A stretch of DNA of 64,000 nucleotides from Chloranthus sessilifolius (lineage: Eukaryota; Streptophyta; Magnoliopsida; Chloranthales; Chloranthaceae), in assembly GCA_021018995.1 (NCBI GenBank), contig CM037593.1:18501810-18565809 (forward strand), read 5' to 3'. Each line of letters opens with the position of its first letter. Position 1 is the first letter of the stretch. The notes under the pieces are model-generated. The model did no database searches and was not told the DNA's origin. It saw nothing but the letters and a program-made list of their open reading frames with translations. Positions 1 through 12,048 of this stretch are shown here, one piece after another. The position numbers were made by a program, and so were the translations under genes.

Positions 1-2065
1 TGTCTATTCAATTATTTGTAAGAAGGAAGAAGAAATTCACGACATCGTTAAGCATTACTACGAAAGTCTATTCAAATCTAGTTGCCCGACAGGGGCAGAG
101 GAGGCAATTAAAACAGTAGAGTGTAAAATTAATTTTGATCAGAATATGGTGCTTAACAAACCTTCTACCGATCGGAGATACGCTTGGTGCTATTCCAGAT
201 GCATCCACTCAAATTCCCTGGGCCAGATGGTATGTCTTCCCTCTTTTATCAAAAGTTTTGGCATATAATTGAGGATTCCATTGTGAATGTTGCTTTGAGT
301 TTTTTGAATGGATTTGCTTCTCTTTCCGAACTTAACAAAACCTTTATCATCATGATTCCTAAAACCAATAAACCCGAGAATATGACCAATTTCCGCCCTA
401 TTAGCCTTTGTAACGTCATTCTTAAAATCATAGCTAAAACCTTGGCTAATCGGCTTACCCCCTCCTTCCATCCATCATATCCAAATCTCAATCGGTTTTT
501 GTCGCAAGCCGTCTTATTATGGATAATATATTTACGACTTTTGAAATTGGGCTTTTTATGAAAAATAAAAGGCTTGGGAATGTGAGGGATTTTGCGTTAA
601 AGCTTGATATGAGTAAAGCATATAATTGGGTAGAGTGGATTTTTTTGGAAAAAACTCTTTTAAAAATGGGTTTTAGTGCTAGATGGGTGTACCTCATTAT
701 GGAGTGTGTTTCTTCGGTTTCTTACTCTTTCCTCGTCAATGACTTTGTTGTTGGGAATGTTATACCTTCTAGGGGGATTAGACAAGGTGACCCATTGTCT
801 TCTTACCTTTTTATAATTTGCTTGAAAGTTTTCTCCTACTTGATCAATCGATTAATCACCAATGGTTCCTTATCTGGTGTTAAAATTTGTAGGGCTGCCC
901 CGGTGATCTCTCATCTCTTTTTCGCAGATCATAACATCATCTACACTAAGGCCACTAGTGCCGAATCACTACAGGTTTCTACCTTGTTGGATCTCTATGA
1001 AGGAGTTTCAAGGCAAAAAATTAAATTTGAAAAATCGACTATTTTGTTTAGCAAGAATGTGAAGGATTGTGACTGACAAGTCTTGATGCAAATCCTTAAT
1101 ATCTGGCAGATCTCTAATCATGAAAGATACTTGGGCCTTCCATCCATTGTAGGGAGATCAAAGACAATTATTTGGGTGTATTAAAGATAGGGTGTGGCGT
1201 AAGCTTCAAGGTTGGAAAGAGAAGTTATTATCTGGTGCAGACAAAGAGATCTTGATCAAAGCAGTGGCTTAGGCAATCCCCACGTATGCCATGAGCTTCT
1301 TCCGATTTCCAAAGATTTTCCTTAGAGAACTTTCAATGATGATGGCATGATTTTGGTGGGGAGTAACAATAAGGAAAGGGGCATTCACTGGAAAGATTGA
1401 ATTTTTTTGTGTACTCATAAAGATAGTGATGGATTGGACTTCAGAGATTTGGAGGCGTTTAATTTGGAGAAGTTAGCCAAACAGGGGTGGAGGCTTATTA
1501 CCCAAGATACATCTATTGTGGCAGAGCTATATAAAGCTAAATACTATCCAGCGGGGGCTTTTCTCACAACTACTATTGGGCGAAATCAATTGGCCACTTG
1601 ATCGAGTATTCTGGGTAACCGTGACCTTGTTGAGAAAGGCACAACTTGGTGAGTGGGTACCAGCGATTCCATTCGGATATGGGAGGATAACTAGATACCC
1701 AAACCATCTACTTTCAAAGTAATTACTCTGAGACTAGCGTCGGGACCGTTGATGGTGGCTAATCTCATTGAGCCAGGGGGAAGAAGATGGAATAACAATC
1801 TAAACCGAGACATTTTCTTTGATGATGATGCTGAGGCAATTTTGGATATTCCTCTTAGTATTGAGCAGTACAGGGACAAAATTGTGTGGGCTTTCTCTAC
1901 CAATAGAGCTTTTACAGTGTGTAGCACCTACCACGTACCGACTTTCGATTTGAAGAACAATTAAAACTTGGCCAGCTCTAACACTCCTGGTGATAGTTTT
2001 ATTTGGCGAAAAATCTAGGGGTGTAAGATCCCAAATAAGGTAAAAGTATTTGTGTGGAAGGCGTG
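1..2065 (+). mobile_element. LINE (plant L1 type), ORF2 part 1: reverse transcriptase and zinc-binding region, decayed
   Basis: This is the middle of ORF2 of a non-LTR retrotransposon that enters from beyond the left edge. The reverse transcriptase fingers are read around 184-480 (PGPDGM and FRPISLCNV motifs). The palm lies around 519-1076 in another frame (DMSKAY, RQGDPLSSYLF). The palm catalytic box reads FADH where the family has FADD, so the second catalytic aspartate is lost. From about 1077 the thumb and zf-RVT region is interrupted by several stops and frame changes. The copy is clearly dead. It is broken off at 2065 by a gypsy element and resumes at 13506, where the reading VWKAC continues into HSILP across the duplicated GCGTG. 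Confidence 0.88.
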
Positions 2066-3447
2066 TGATCGGTTTTAAAGTATACCCTTGCAAGTGCACA
2101 AGTACGATTGTAGCACGGCGAAATTAAGGGTGTCGAACCCACAGGGAAGCGCAAAATTAGATTAATTTTAAAGAGATTTCAAAGACCCAAGGAAGTACCA
2201 AGGGTGAGAGATTTCATTGTCAAGATTTACCACTACACAATGCAATAATCAAAAAAACTAAATCAAGCTATGCACGGATGAACTATGATTAAGAAATTAA
2301 CAATGATGAAATGATCAAGGAGTTGCTAACCCTAGATTTATAACTTTTCTACAATCAACCACACAATTTCATGTTAAATCATTATACCATCATTTAACTA
2401 CAAGAAAAACGAATCGATGAAAATGCAATTATTGATTCGGCATACCCTATCCGAACACTATGACGCATCTAATCACGGCATGCATCATGCGAAAGGCATA
2501 GCGTATCTCAAATTCGAAATCACAACCGTAAGAATCAACCGCACGACATCCTATATCGATCTACAAGATCGATCTAGGTGGAATAATTCATTTATTGTCG
2601 CCGATCACACGGTCGACGGCTATAAACGAGTATTCGATGATAACACAATGAAGCACACACTAAAAGTCGTACGATTCAATAATTCTAACAAGAAATTGTA
2701 AGCTTAAAAGTAAGTTAGTTACTCATCTAGGGGTCGCTTCCTCCTTGAACGAGGGGTTTAGCCGCTCATCCTTGATCCACACGCACAATATAAATCGAAA
2801 GCCATCACAAAAATTGTTCTTTTATTTATCAACCGCTTGATCTTTTTGGAGAAGATCACAACCTTACACAGCTTTTTATCTAAATACAAAACTAAAAATA
2901 TCAAAGAAAAAATTGCTAAAGGCCCTAAGAAAATCTACCGAGCAGAAGTCCCCTGAACCCTAAACATCCTGTTGTTTAAATAGGGCCCCGGGCTAAAATT
3001 ATTCCATATCCGAATCAATCGATTGAATTTTGGTGGCTCATTTGCATTCCCAAAATCAATCTATTGAATTTAAGGAATTCAATCGATTGATTTTCGAAAA
3101 TCAATCTATTGAATTCCAAATTCAATCTATTGATTTTGGAAATCAATCTATTGATTTTTGGGCAACTTTTTAAACTCAATCGATTGAAATGGGCATGTGA
3201 CATATTTAACTCTCGAAACTGTGGCTAGACCAATCAGTCTTTTTCACGGATTTCAGTGCTTCCGCTGGCTCCATGGTCCAAAGTTCATATAGTCCCTTAA
3301 TTTTATTCACTTAAGCACTTTCAACATCCCACGGTCCGTAACACCTGAAACCACTAAAACTATACAGCAGCCGTTAGAATGCCTTCATCGGATAGCTAAA
3401 TATTAGTATTTAGGGTGCGAAATATAGTCATATTTTGACACAGATCA
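2066..3447 (-). repeat. 3' LTR of the Athila/Tat-like element
   Basis: A 1382-bp LTR bounded by TGATC and GATCA. It matches 12049-13505 almost base for base. The main difference is a shorter block of CAATCGATTG-type motifs near 3015-3190. A short ORF at 2417-2701 and another at 3015-3203 fall inside it and are not genes. Confidence 0.93.
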
Positions 3448-3460
3448 CACCCCCAAACCT
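3448..3460 (-). other. Polypurine tract of the Athila/Tat-like element
   Basis: On the minus strand, AGGTTTGGGGGTG directly abuts the 3' LTR. This is the expected position and composition of the plus-strand priming site. Confidence 0.75.
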
Positions 3461-5928
3461 ACACTTTGCTAGTCCTCGAGCAAAGAAAATGATAAATATG
3501 TCAAGGCAAATTAAACTAACATCCTAAAAAAATTAACACGATTGCATTTAGCATATGCAATAAGCCTTTAAACCTCTAGGTGATCCCTAAGGGAGGAGTT
3601 GTGTCTCCTGAAGGTTTTTAGTGAAGATACCTACAAACTTAAAAAAAAAAACAGTTTTCAAAATCATCGATAGAAGAGTTTTCAAAAATCGGTTTATATA
3701 ATATATATACCTTTAAAATAAAAAACCAATAATTATTTCAGCATGCAAAAGTTCATTCTCAAATACCAATGGCATGATAATTCCACTGTTGTTTATTCCA
3801 ATTAACCCAATGCTCTGATTTTTAGACCAATTTTTTTATTTATGCCTAGAATGTCGTGTGCACATGTGCCAATGCTTAAATCATTTCATTGCTGGATTAA
3901 TCCAAATCGGGAATCATCGGATCCAAAGTTTCGACTCAATCCTCACCTTAGGTATACACTTAAAACAAAATCGCTCCGATAAATTATTTACTTTTTGCAC
4001 ACATGTGAGAGAGTTATAATACAAACAAAAAGGTCTCACATGATATAAGAAAGACGGTGCATCAAAGAATTAAAAGAAATCTCATGGTGAAAGATATTTG
4101 TATCTTAAGCACGCTATACCAACCACCATAGTCATTGCATCATCACTCTCCACAAGGCATTTACCAACCGAGATCAGATCACGAAGGTCTTTTCTATGGT
4201 TGTAATGGGGCTCGGGTGAAGGTTATGAAAGAAAGGGAAAATTGGATTCAAATTTCTCTAAGAAACTAGAAAAAGAAATACAATTTAATTTTCCAACTTT
4301 CCACTCTTTCTTTCTCGGATTTTTCAGAATTTCTCTTTCTTTTCAACCTTTTTTTCTTCTTTTCATTCTTTTTTTTTTTTTTTTTTTAAATTTTTTTTAT
4401 GCACATATTTTTCTGCCATATGCTCCTTGCAAGTATTATCGTCATGACTCTCCACTTTCTCTCTTGTTCTTGTCCCTCTTTCCTAATTTCTCAGAGATTG
4501 AAAGGTAAAGTTTTGTATTCTTTTTTTTTCAAACTAGTGTGGGGTATGATTAATATAGCTTCACAAGAAATATTTATGACAAAAATTTTCAATCAAGGCT
4601 TAAAAGGGGGTGCAACAAGGAAAATCAATATAAGGTGGGGCATTTTAGGCAGAAACGAGCCAATGATGGCCTTTGATCATATCCTTTCACGATGGTAATG
4701 ATGCCTATTTGTCTTGAGTTTAAAAGCAATGAGTTCTAGCGCAATGATATAAAACATGCGAAATAAACAAACCGAGATAAAATGTATGAGATTTCAACAA
4801 TTAAGCATGAATTTCAAAGATACTTCGAATTTATTTTAGCACTCATCAAAAATGAGGAAAAAGTTCTAAATCTCACGGGTTGAGTCTTTCTTAGGGTCCT
4901 AGAATTCCAAATTTGAACTAATCTTTTGATTTCCAGATTCAAGCATGGCGAAGTGCAAAAAAAAATTTCTAGGCATAAAATTCAAATTAATCTTTAAATG
5001 TTCACAATGGAATTAATTATCCTAAACAACAACAGTTTTATCATAGCATAAATATTTGAAAATTAAAATTTTATATGCATCAATGATTAAAGTTTGAAAA
5101 CTACGCCAAAAATAAACAACGATGATTTTTTTTTTTTTAGTATTGAAGGTGCATATAAAATGTGGTCAAACATATACTGCAAAAGTTAAAAATCATGAAC
5201 CACGCATTTGAGCACACCACCCCCAAACCTGATGTTTCCAATGTCCTCGTTGGATTGTCGCAGGACCCGCAAACCTGTTTTAAATTTAATGCAATCAACT
5301 CCAGACGGCGATCGTCCTGCCGGAATCCATTCCATTTTTGTGGCAGCAAGAGTACTTTGCGATCCTCTCAATCGATTGAATTTTATTTTCATTTAATCAA
5401 TTGAGCAGAATTTCACCATTAAGAAAAAAAAATATCCAGCAGAATTTCACAATTATGCTAAAAATATCCCGAGTCAATCAATTGACTCAGATCTTTTAAC
5501 ACAACAATCAAGGACCATACAACTAAAATCTATCCTTTGGGTTGCCTCCCGGAAGCGGCGAGTTTACGTGTCGATATTTCGACGATTCTTCATCACATTG
5601 GCGGCTCTGAGATCATTTCTTGACCATCATTTGAAACTTCGACTCAACGATGGTTTAAGCTTCTGACCATTTACTTTCAGAATTCGATTATCTTTGATGT
5701 CTCTAATCTCAACAGCACCAAATTCAGATGTGGAAATAACCTGAAAAGGTCCCTCCCATCTTGATCGTAATTTTCCCGGATGAAATTTTAACTTTGAATT
5801 GAACAACCAAACTTTTTGCCCCGGATGAAATTCCTTTCTGGAGATTAACTCATCGTGAAGCCTTTTGGATCTTTCCTTGTAAAGTCTAGCATTCTCATAT
5901 GCATCATAACGTAACTCATCGAGTTCAT
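3461..5928 (-). other. Long 3' non-coding region of the Athila/Tat-like element
   Basis: About 2.5 kb between integrase and polypurine tract. It holds poly(T)/poly(A) runs (for example 4371-4400) and a few CAATCGATTG-like motifs near 5370, 5395 and 5475. Athila relatives often carry an extra ORF here. I see no open frame of meaningful length on the element strand. Confidence 0.6.
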
Positions 5929-8900
5929 TTAATTAGACTGACGGTTTGATCCAGCAGATTGCATGTCAAAATTAAACCATTTGATTGCCCAAAAGGCTTT
6001 GTGTTCAATTTCAACTGGAAGGTGACACGCCTTCCCAAACACAAGCCGAAATGGAGACATTCCAATTAGTGTCTTGAATGCCGTCCTGTATGCCCAAAGA
6101 GCATCCGATAGGCGAAGAGACCAATCCTTTCTATCTGTTCTAACAGTCTTTTCTAAAATCCGCTTGATTTCACGATTCGACACCTCAACTTGGCCACTAG
6201 TTTGCGGATGGTAAGGTGTTGCCACTTTGTGAGTGACTCCATATTTCTTCATTAAAGTTGCAAACTGGCGATTGCAAAAGTGTGAACCACCATCACTGAT
6301 GATAGCTCGGGGTATTCCGAATCGGTTGAACACGTTCTCCTTAAGAAACTTTACCACCACCTTGTGGTCATTCGATCGAGTGGCTATAGCTTCCACCCAT
6401 TTTGAGACATAATCTACAGCCACCAAAATGTAGAGAAACCCAAATGATGGGAGAAATGGTCCCATAAAGTCGATTCCCCAAACGTCAAAAATTTCGACAA
6501 TTAAAATCGGGTTCAACGGCATCATGTCTCGTTTAGAAATATTTCCCAATTTTTGACATTTTACACATCCCTTGCAATAATCCATTGCATCGCGAAAGAT
6601 AGTGGGCCAGTAGAATCCACTTTGTAAAATTTTGAATGCGGTCTTTCGTCCCCCAAAGTGACCTCCACAAGCTCCATTATGACAGAAATTCATCACGCTT
6701 GATTGTTCTTCTTTGGGCACACATCGTCGGATTATCTGATCAGAGCAGAATTTAAACAAGTGTGGTTCATCCCAGAAGTAGTGTTTCACTTGGGAGAAGA
6801 ATAAATTTTTATCATTTTTACCCCACTGCAATGGGATTTGACCCGTAACCAGGTAATTGACAATGTTTGCATACCAAGGAGTTCCATTTAGAGCCGCACG
6901 GATAACCATCAATTGCTCATCGGGAAAGGTATCTCGAATAGGTTCTGCAAAAGATGTTGCTTCAGGAAGTATACGAGACAAGTGGTCTGCAACACATTTT
7001 CAACTCCCTTTTTGTCTCGTATCTCAAAATTGAATTCTTGCAGCAATAGAATCCATCTGATCAGTCTTGGCTTTGTATCCTTCTTTGCCAATAAGTACTT
7101 AAGTGCGGAATGATCAGAAAAAACTACGATCTTGGACCCGAGCAAGTATGACCGAAACTTGTCCAACGCATAAACTACAGCCAATAATTCTTTCTCTATG
7201 GTGGTGTAGTTATTTGTGCGTCGATAAGTATTTTACTTGCATAGTAAATTACATGAGGTAATTTATCTACTCTTTGGCCTAAAACCGCTCCAATTGCATA
7301 ATCTGATGCGTCGCACATTAGTTCAAAGGGAAGCGAGTAATCCGGAGGTTGAATTATGGGAGCATTGGATAACAGTTCTCTTACTTTCAAAAATGCCTTC
7401 ATGCAATCATCATCAAAGATGAAAGGAACATCCTTCCCAAGCAAGGTACATAATGGTTTAGCCACCTTGCTAAAATCTTTGATAAATCTTCTGTAAAATC
7501 CCGCATGTCCCAAAGATGATCGGATTTGTCTAACACTCCTTGGTGGTGGCAAATTAGCAATTAAGTCGACTTTTGCCTTGTCGACTTCAATTCCTTTCTT
7601 GGAAACGATATGCCCTAACACAATTCCCTGTTGAACCATAAAATGACTCTTTTCCCAGTTTAAAATAAGATTAGATTCTACACAACGTTGTAATACCTGT
7701 GTCAAATGGTTCAGACATATTTCAAAGGTCCTCCCAAAAACCGAGAAGTCGTCCATGAATACTTCGATAAATTTGTCAATCATATCCGAGAATATTGCTA
7801 ACATACAACGTTGAAAAGTGGCCGGCGCATTACAAAGTCCGAAAGGCATCCTTCGATATGCAAAGGTTCTATAAGGGCAAGTAAACGTTGTCTTTTCTTG
7901 GTCTAATGGAAATACAGGCACTTGATTGTATCCCGAGTAACCATCAAGAAAACAATAATATTCTTGTCCTGCCAACTTTTCTAGAATCTGATCAATAAAT
8001 GGCAGGGGAAAATGGTCCTTTCTCGTGGCAGTGTTCAATTTCCGATAATCGATACATACACGCCATCCAAAGGGTCTCAATCGTAGGCACCAATTCCCCT
8101 CGGTGGTCTCCTTCACCGTTATTCCGATTTCTTTGGAACAATCAATTGGACTTACCCATTCACTATCGAAATTGCATAAATGATTCACGCATCAAGTAAT
8201 TTGATATTCTCTCTCAAAACACTTCTTTCAAGTTGGCATTCAGTAGTCTTTGTGCCTCTCATGATGGTGTGCTACCTTCTTCAAGGTGGATCTTGTGCAT
8301 ACACACCGACGGATCTATCCCTTTTAGATCGGCTAATGTCCATCCGATTGCTCTTTTGTAGTCCTTGAGTACTCCAATCAGTTCTCCTTCTTGCTTTTCT
8401 GATAAAGTTGCAGAGATTATCAAAGTGTTTCAGATGGTCCCGGGAAAACATACTTAAGTGAATCGTAATTGCTTTTCAACTCAAGATTTGGTGGTTGCTC
8501 AATTGATGGCATCAATTTGGGTTTTTTCCACCACGGCTAATGGTTCAATTCGTGCCTTCCATGGCTTCTTCTCCTGAGACATTGAGATGGTGTTCATTTC
8601 CTCGAAATTTTGCTCAACACTTCCTCCCTCATCATAGATTGCCAGCAAGGCGGTTTCAAATTCCTCCTTAGTGAGCATCGAGGGAAGCGCTTCTTCAACC
8701 ACTTCATCAACCTGGTCAATATAAAAGCAATCAACCTCTTCTTCGTTGGAAAAATGGTTCATAGCATTGAACACATTCAATCTCACTTTCATATTTCCAA
8801 AGGAGACATCCATCACTCCTGTACGACAGTTAATACAGGCATTTGCAGTAGCAAGGAAGGGACGTCCAAGGATAATGGGGATTTGGTTTTCTGATTTGAC

Positions 8901-10034
8901 TCGTTGTTCCATATCCAAAACAATAAAGTCCACAGGAAAGACAAATTTATCGATTCCTACCAAGACGTCCTCGATGATACCCCTAGGTCGTCTTTCAGAC
9001 CTATCTGCTAATTGAAGTGTTACCGCAGTCGGTTGCAATTCACCCAGGCCTAATTTTTCGTACACCGAGAATGGGATCAAGTTCACACTTGCTCCCAGAT
9101 CTAAGAGTGCTCTTTCAATTGTTTGTCCACCAATAACACATGCAACAGTTGGGACTCCAGGGTCCTTAAGCTTTGGTGGCGCATTCAACTTCAGGATGGA
9201 ACTGACTTGATTAGTCAGGAACACTTTCTTGGACACATGTGTACATGTCTTCCTCTTTCGGGTGCATAAGTCCTTGAAGAACTTGGCGTACGCAGGAACT
9301 TGGTTAATGGCATCGAGCAAGGGAAGATTAATCTTTACTTGCTTAAACGTTTCGAGAATATCGTCCATTTTTGAAGGACCCTTCCCCAATCTGGATGGAG
9401 GTGTAAGGCACTCAGGGAATGGTGCCTTAGGTGTATGGGGATTTATTTCCATTGCTGGATCCACTTCAAGTTCCTGTCGAACATTTTTGGGATTTTCGTT
9501 CTTCTTCTCTTTCTCTGGTTCTTCTTCCTTTTGACTTTTTTCTATTTCTTCAGCTTTAGATGGAATTTCAACTTGGTTGTCGACCACTCGACCACTTCTC
9601 AAGACCGTTACAGCCTTCAGCTGATGGCTGGTTGATGGCCCTTCACCAAATGGTGTGTGGCCTCGCGGGTTGTTGATTGGCTGGCTAGGAAGCCTTCTCT
9701 CTTCTCTTTGACTCATTTGGTTAGCCAATTGACCGATCTGATCTTGCATTTTAGCCATGGACTGCTGGTACGCCTGCATAGTTTGTTGTTGAGCTTGCAG
9801 AGTTTGCATCAATTTTTCTTCAAAATTAGAATTCCTTGAACTTGAAGCATTGGTTTGGTTGAAATTCTGATGTTGACGATGCTCAGAATTTGGGTGCTGA
9901 TAATTCAAATTTTGTTGGAAATTCGAATTTTGTTGGAAGTTAGAATTCTGGTGTGGATGAAGACCTTGTTGTCCACTTGATGTATTTGCTTTATCTTCTT
10001 TGGTTTCCTTGTCGGTTTGACTTGATCCTCCCAC
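5929..10034 (-). pseudogene. pol region of the Athila/Tat-like element: protease, RT, RNase H, integrase
   Basis: In minus-strand order: an aspartic protease region around 8.9-9.2 kb, preceded by a Q/N-rich gag-pol linker; reverse transcriptase around 7.5-8.1 kb with the family motifs YRKLN, RMPFGLCNAPATFQ and MDDF; RNase H around 6.9-7.2 kb; and integrase around 5.95-6.8 kb with the HHCC-type finger, the DDE core ([25 protein letters not shown]) and a KACHLPVE tail. The order protease-RT-RNase H-integrase identifies a gypsy element. It is a fossil reading frame with a few breaks. Confidence 0.88.
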
Positions 10035-10088
10035 CCTAGGTTAGGATGGTTTTTCCACTCGTGATTGTAGGTGTTTGAATAAGGATTC

Positions 10089-11219
10089 CTATCTTGTTGA
10101 CCGAGTCACATTAACTTGCTCCTGGGGATTTGATTCTTCGGGAAAAATCATCAGAGTGGTTGGACACTCGTTAAATGTGTGACCTTGATTCTCACAAACT
10201 GCGCAAACAGTAGGGGCATTGAGGGTTTTAGCTTGCTGAGTTGCGGCAAACAACATATTCATTTGTTTTGACAACATATCCACTTTTGTTGACAACTCAG
10301 AGGTATTGTTGTTAACGTCAAATGCCCTCTTTGTCAACACATGAGACTTTGTTGATAAATCAAGGTTAACACGTCCCAAAGTTTCGCTTTGCATTGAGGT
10401 TTGACTCAACCTTTCGAATAGAGTCCAAATTTCGTCATGCTCTTTTATGGAATAGGATCCTCCACACGATGCATTGACCATACGTCTTTCCTCTGGGATC
10501 AGTCCATTGTAAAAACTCTGAACTTGTTGCCATCTTGGAATATGATGATTAGGATGACTTCTAAGCAATTCCTTAAACGCCTCCCAACATTCGTGAAATG
10601 TTTCAAGAAAGTCTTCGAGCATAAACCAGAATTTTCCGACGTAACTCGTTGGTTTTACTCATGGGAAAATCATTTTTAAGAATTCGCGCTACAGCTAAGT
10701 CCAACTCTTGATGGATCATGGTTCTAACGAATTAAACCGATCTCGCCTTTATCTCAAGAAAAAGAAAAGGAAAAGTCATAATTTAGCTATTTAAATGGTC
10801 ACATTATGAACTCTAAACATTTTGCATACCCCAACGAATTCGGTCAGATGAGCATACGGATTCTCATTACTCAATCCGTTAAAGATGGGCAACATTTGAA
10901 TCATTGCCGATTTGAATTCAAAGTGATTCCCTGGAATGGGAGCATGAACAATACTATCTTGATCCTCGTAAGGACCAGGATCATAGTATTGTTCCAACGT
11001 TTGGGGTCCTTCTTGTGGTTCATAATGGTTTTCACCATTATTGTTGTTGTGTACATTCCTTTCTCCTTCTCTTTGTCTTTGATCGGCCATAACTTTGGAG
11101 TTATTACGCTGAATCCGATTGCTCTTTCGATTTGTTTTACAAGCTCGCTCAATTTCTCGATCCAACGGTTGAAGAGTTGGGCGATGAGATCGGGTAAAGC
11201 TCATACACCAATGAACCAA
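10089..11219 (-). pseudogene. gag region of the Athila/Tat-like element
   Basis: The nucleocapsid end is marked by a CCHC zinc knuckle (CAVCENQGHTFNEC), read near 10.2 kb. Upstream is the capsid-type segment with FLETFHECWEAFKELLRSHP, typical of plant gypsy gag. The N-terminal part lies towards 11.2 kb. The region is broken in a small number of places. Confidence 0.8.
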
Positions 11220-11229
11220 AACAAAATAG

Positions 11230-12000
11230 ACTCAAAATGCCACAGTTCAGAATTAATCAATTGATTATTTATTTATTATTATTTTTTTTACAATCAATCG
11301 ATTGAAACAGAGTGGGAAAAAAAAATCAAATAATTCAATAGATTGAATTCCTAAAATCAATAGATTGATTTTATCAATTCAATAGATTGAATTCCCAAAT
11401 TCAATAGATTGAATTTATAAATTCAATCGATTGAACTCCCAAAATCAATAGATTGAATTCTGGAAATCAATGGAATGAATATACCAATTCAATCGATTGA
11501 GAATGGGAACAACCAATAATTTCAATCGATTGAGACAAAAGTACTCAATCGATTGAACTTATAAGTTCAATTAATTGATAGGACATTCAAATGCAAAAAT
11601 TTGACTGACAAGCACAGTCAATCGATTGAAATTGAGAAGTCAATCGATTGACTAACAAACAGTGATGTATTTTATATTTCCACTAGAAATTTTGCAATCA
11701 ACTCGGAACAGAAAAGAAAAAATTGGGTTTTTTTTTTTTTTTAATTAATTATTTTTTTAATTTTTTTAATTTTTTAATTTTTTAATTTTTTAATTTTTTA
11801 AATTTTAATTTAAAAAAAAAAAAAAAATGAAACAGGGAAATGTCCACAGTTGAAAATCGATCGATTGATTTTTATAAATCAATTGATTGATTAGCAACAA
11901 AGAATTTAATGAGATGCAATCTCCTCTTCTCAGTCAATCGATTGAATATGATAAATCAATCGGTTGACTGGCAACTACAGAATAAAAATCTCCTTAAAAA
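11230..12000 (-). repeat. Leader with a dense array of CAATCGATTG-type palindromic motifs
   Basis: Between the primer binding site and gag lie roughly twenty copies of a short palindrome-centred motif, TCAATCGATTGA or the variant CAATAGATTG, at irregular spacing of about 20-60 bp. A separate low-complexity stretch at about 11725-11830 has repeated TTTTTAA units and poly(A). The same motif is enriched in both LTRs and occurs in the 3' non-coding part. It is neither a CRISPR array nor a regular satellite, because the spacing is uneven and the flanks often share short AT words. Confidence 0.8.
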
Positions 12001-12024
12001 AAAAAAAAAAAAATTTCGTCGCAA

Positions 12025-12042
12025 TCCCCGGCAGCGGCGCCA
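12025..12042 (-). other. Primer binding site, tRNA-Asp type
   Basis: TCCCCGGCAGCGGCGCCA lies on the plus strand six bases from the 5' LTR. Its complement, starting TGGCGCCG, matches the 3' end of plant tRNA-Asp with about one mismatch, as is usual for Athila/Tat elements. It fixes the element as minus-oriented. Confidence 0.8.
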
Positions 12043-12048
12043 AAAACT

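Noticed and set aside
2417-2701. 94-codon plus-strand frame, repeated almost identically at 12400-12606
   Set aside because: It lies inside both LTRs of the gypsy element, is antisense to the element and has no domain.
3015-3203. Minus-strand frame with repeated NRLI/INRL peptides, also at 12985-13230
   Set aside because: The repeats are just translations of CAATCGATTG-type DNA motifs in the LTRs.
4242-4698. Two plus-strand frames of about 90-100 codons rich in Phe and Leu
   Set aside because: Phe/Leu content comes from poly(T) runs in the non-coding part of the gypsy element.
9229-9839. Plus-strand frames opposite the gag-pol region
   Set aside because: Antisense shadows of the minus-strand element coding region.
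11230-12000. CRISPR-like array of short repeats
   Set aside because: The motif is only 10-12 bp, the spacing is irregular, the spacers are not unique and the setting is a plant retrotransposon leader.
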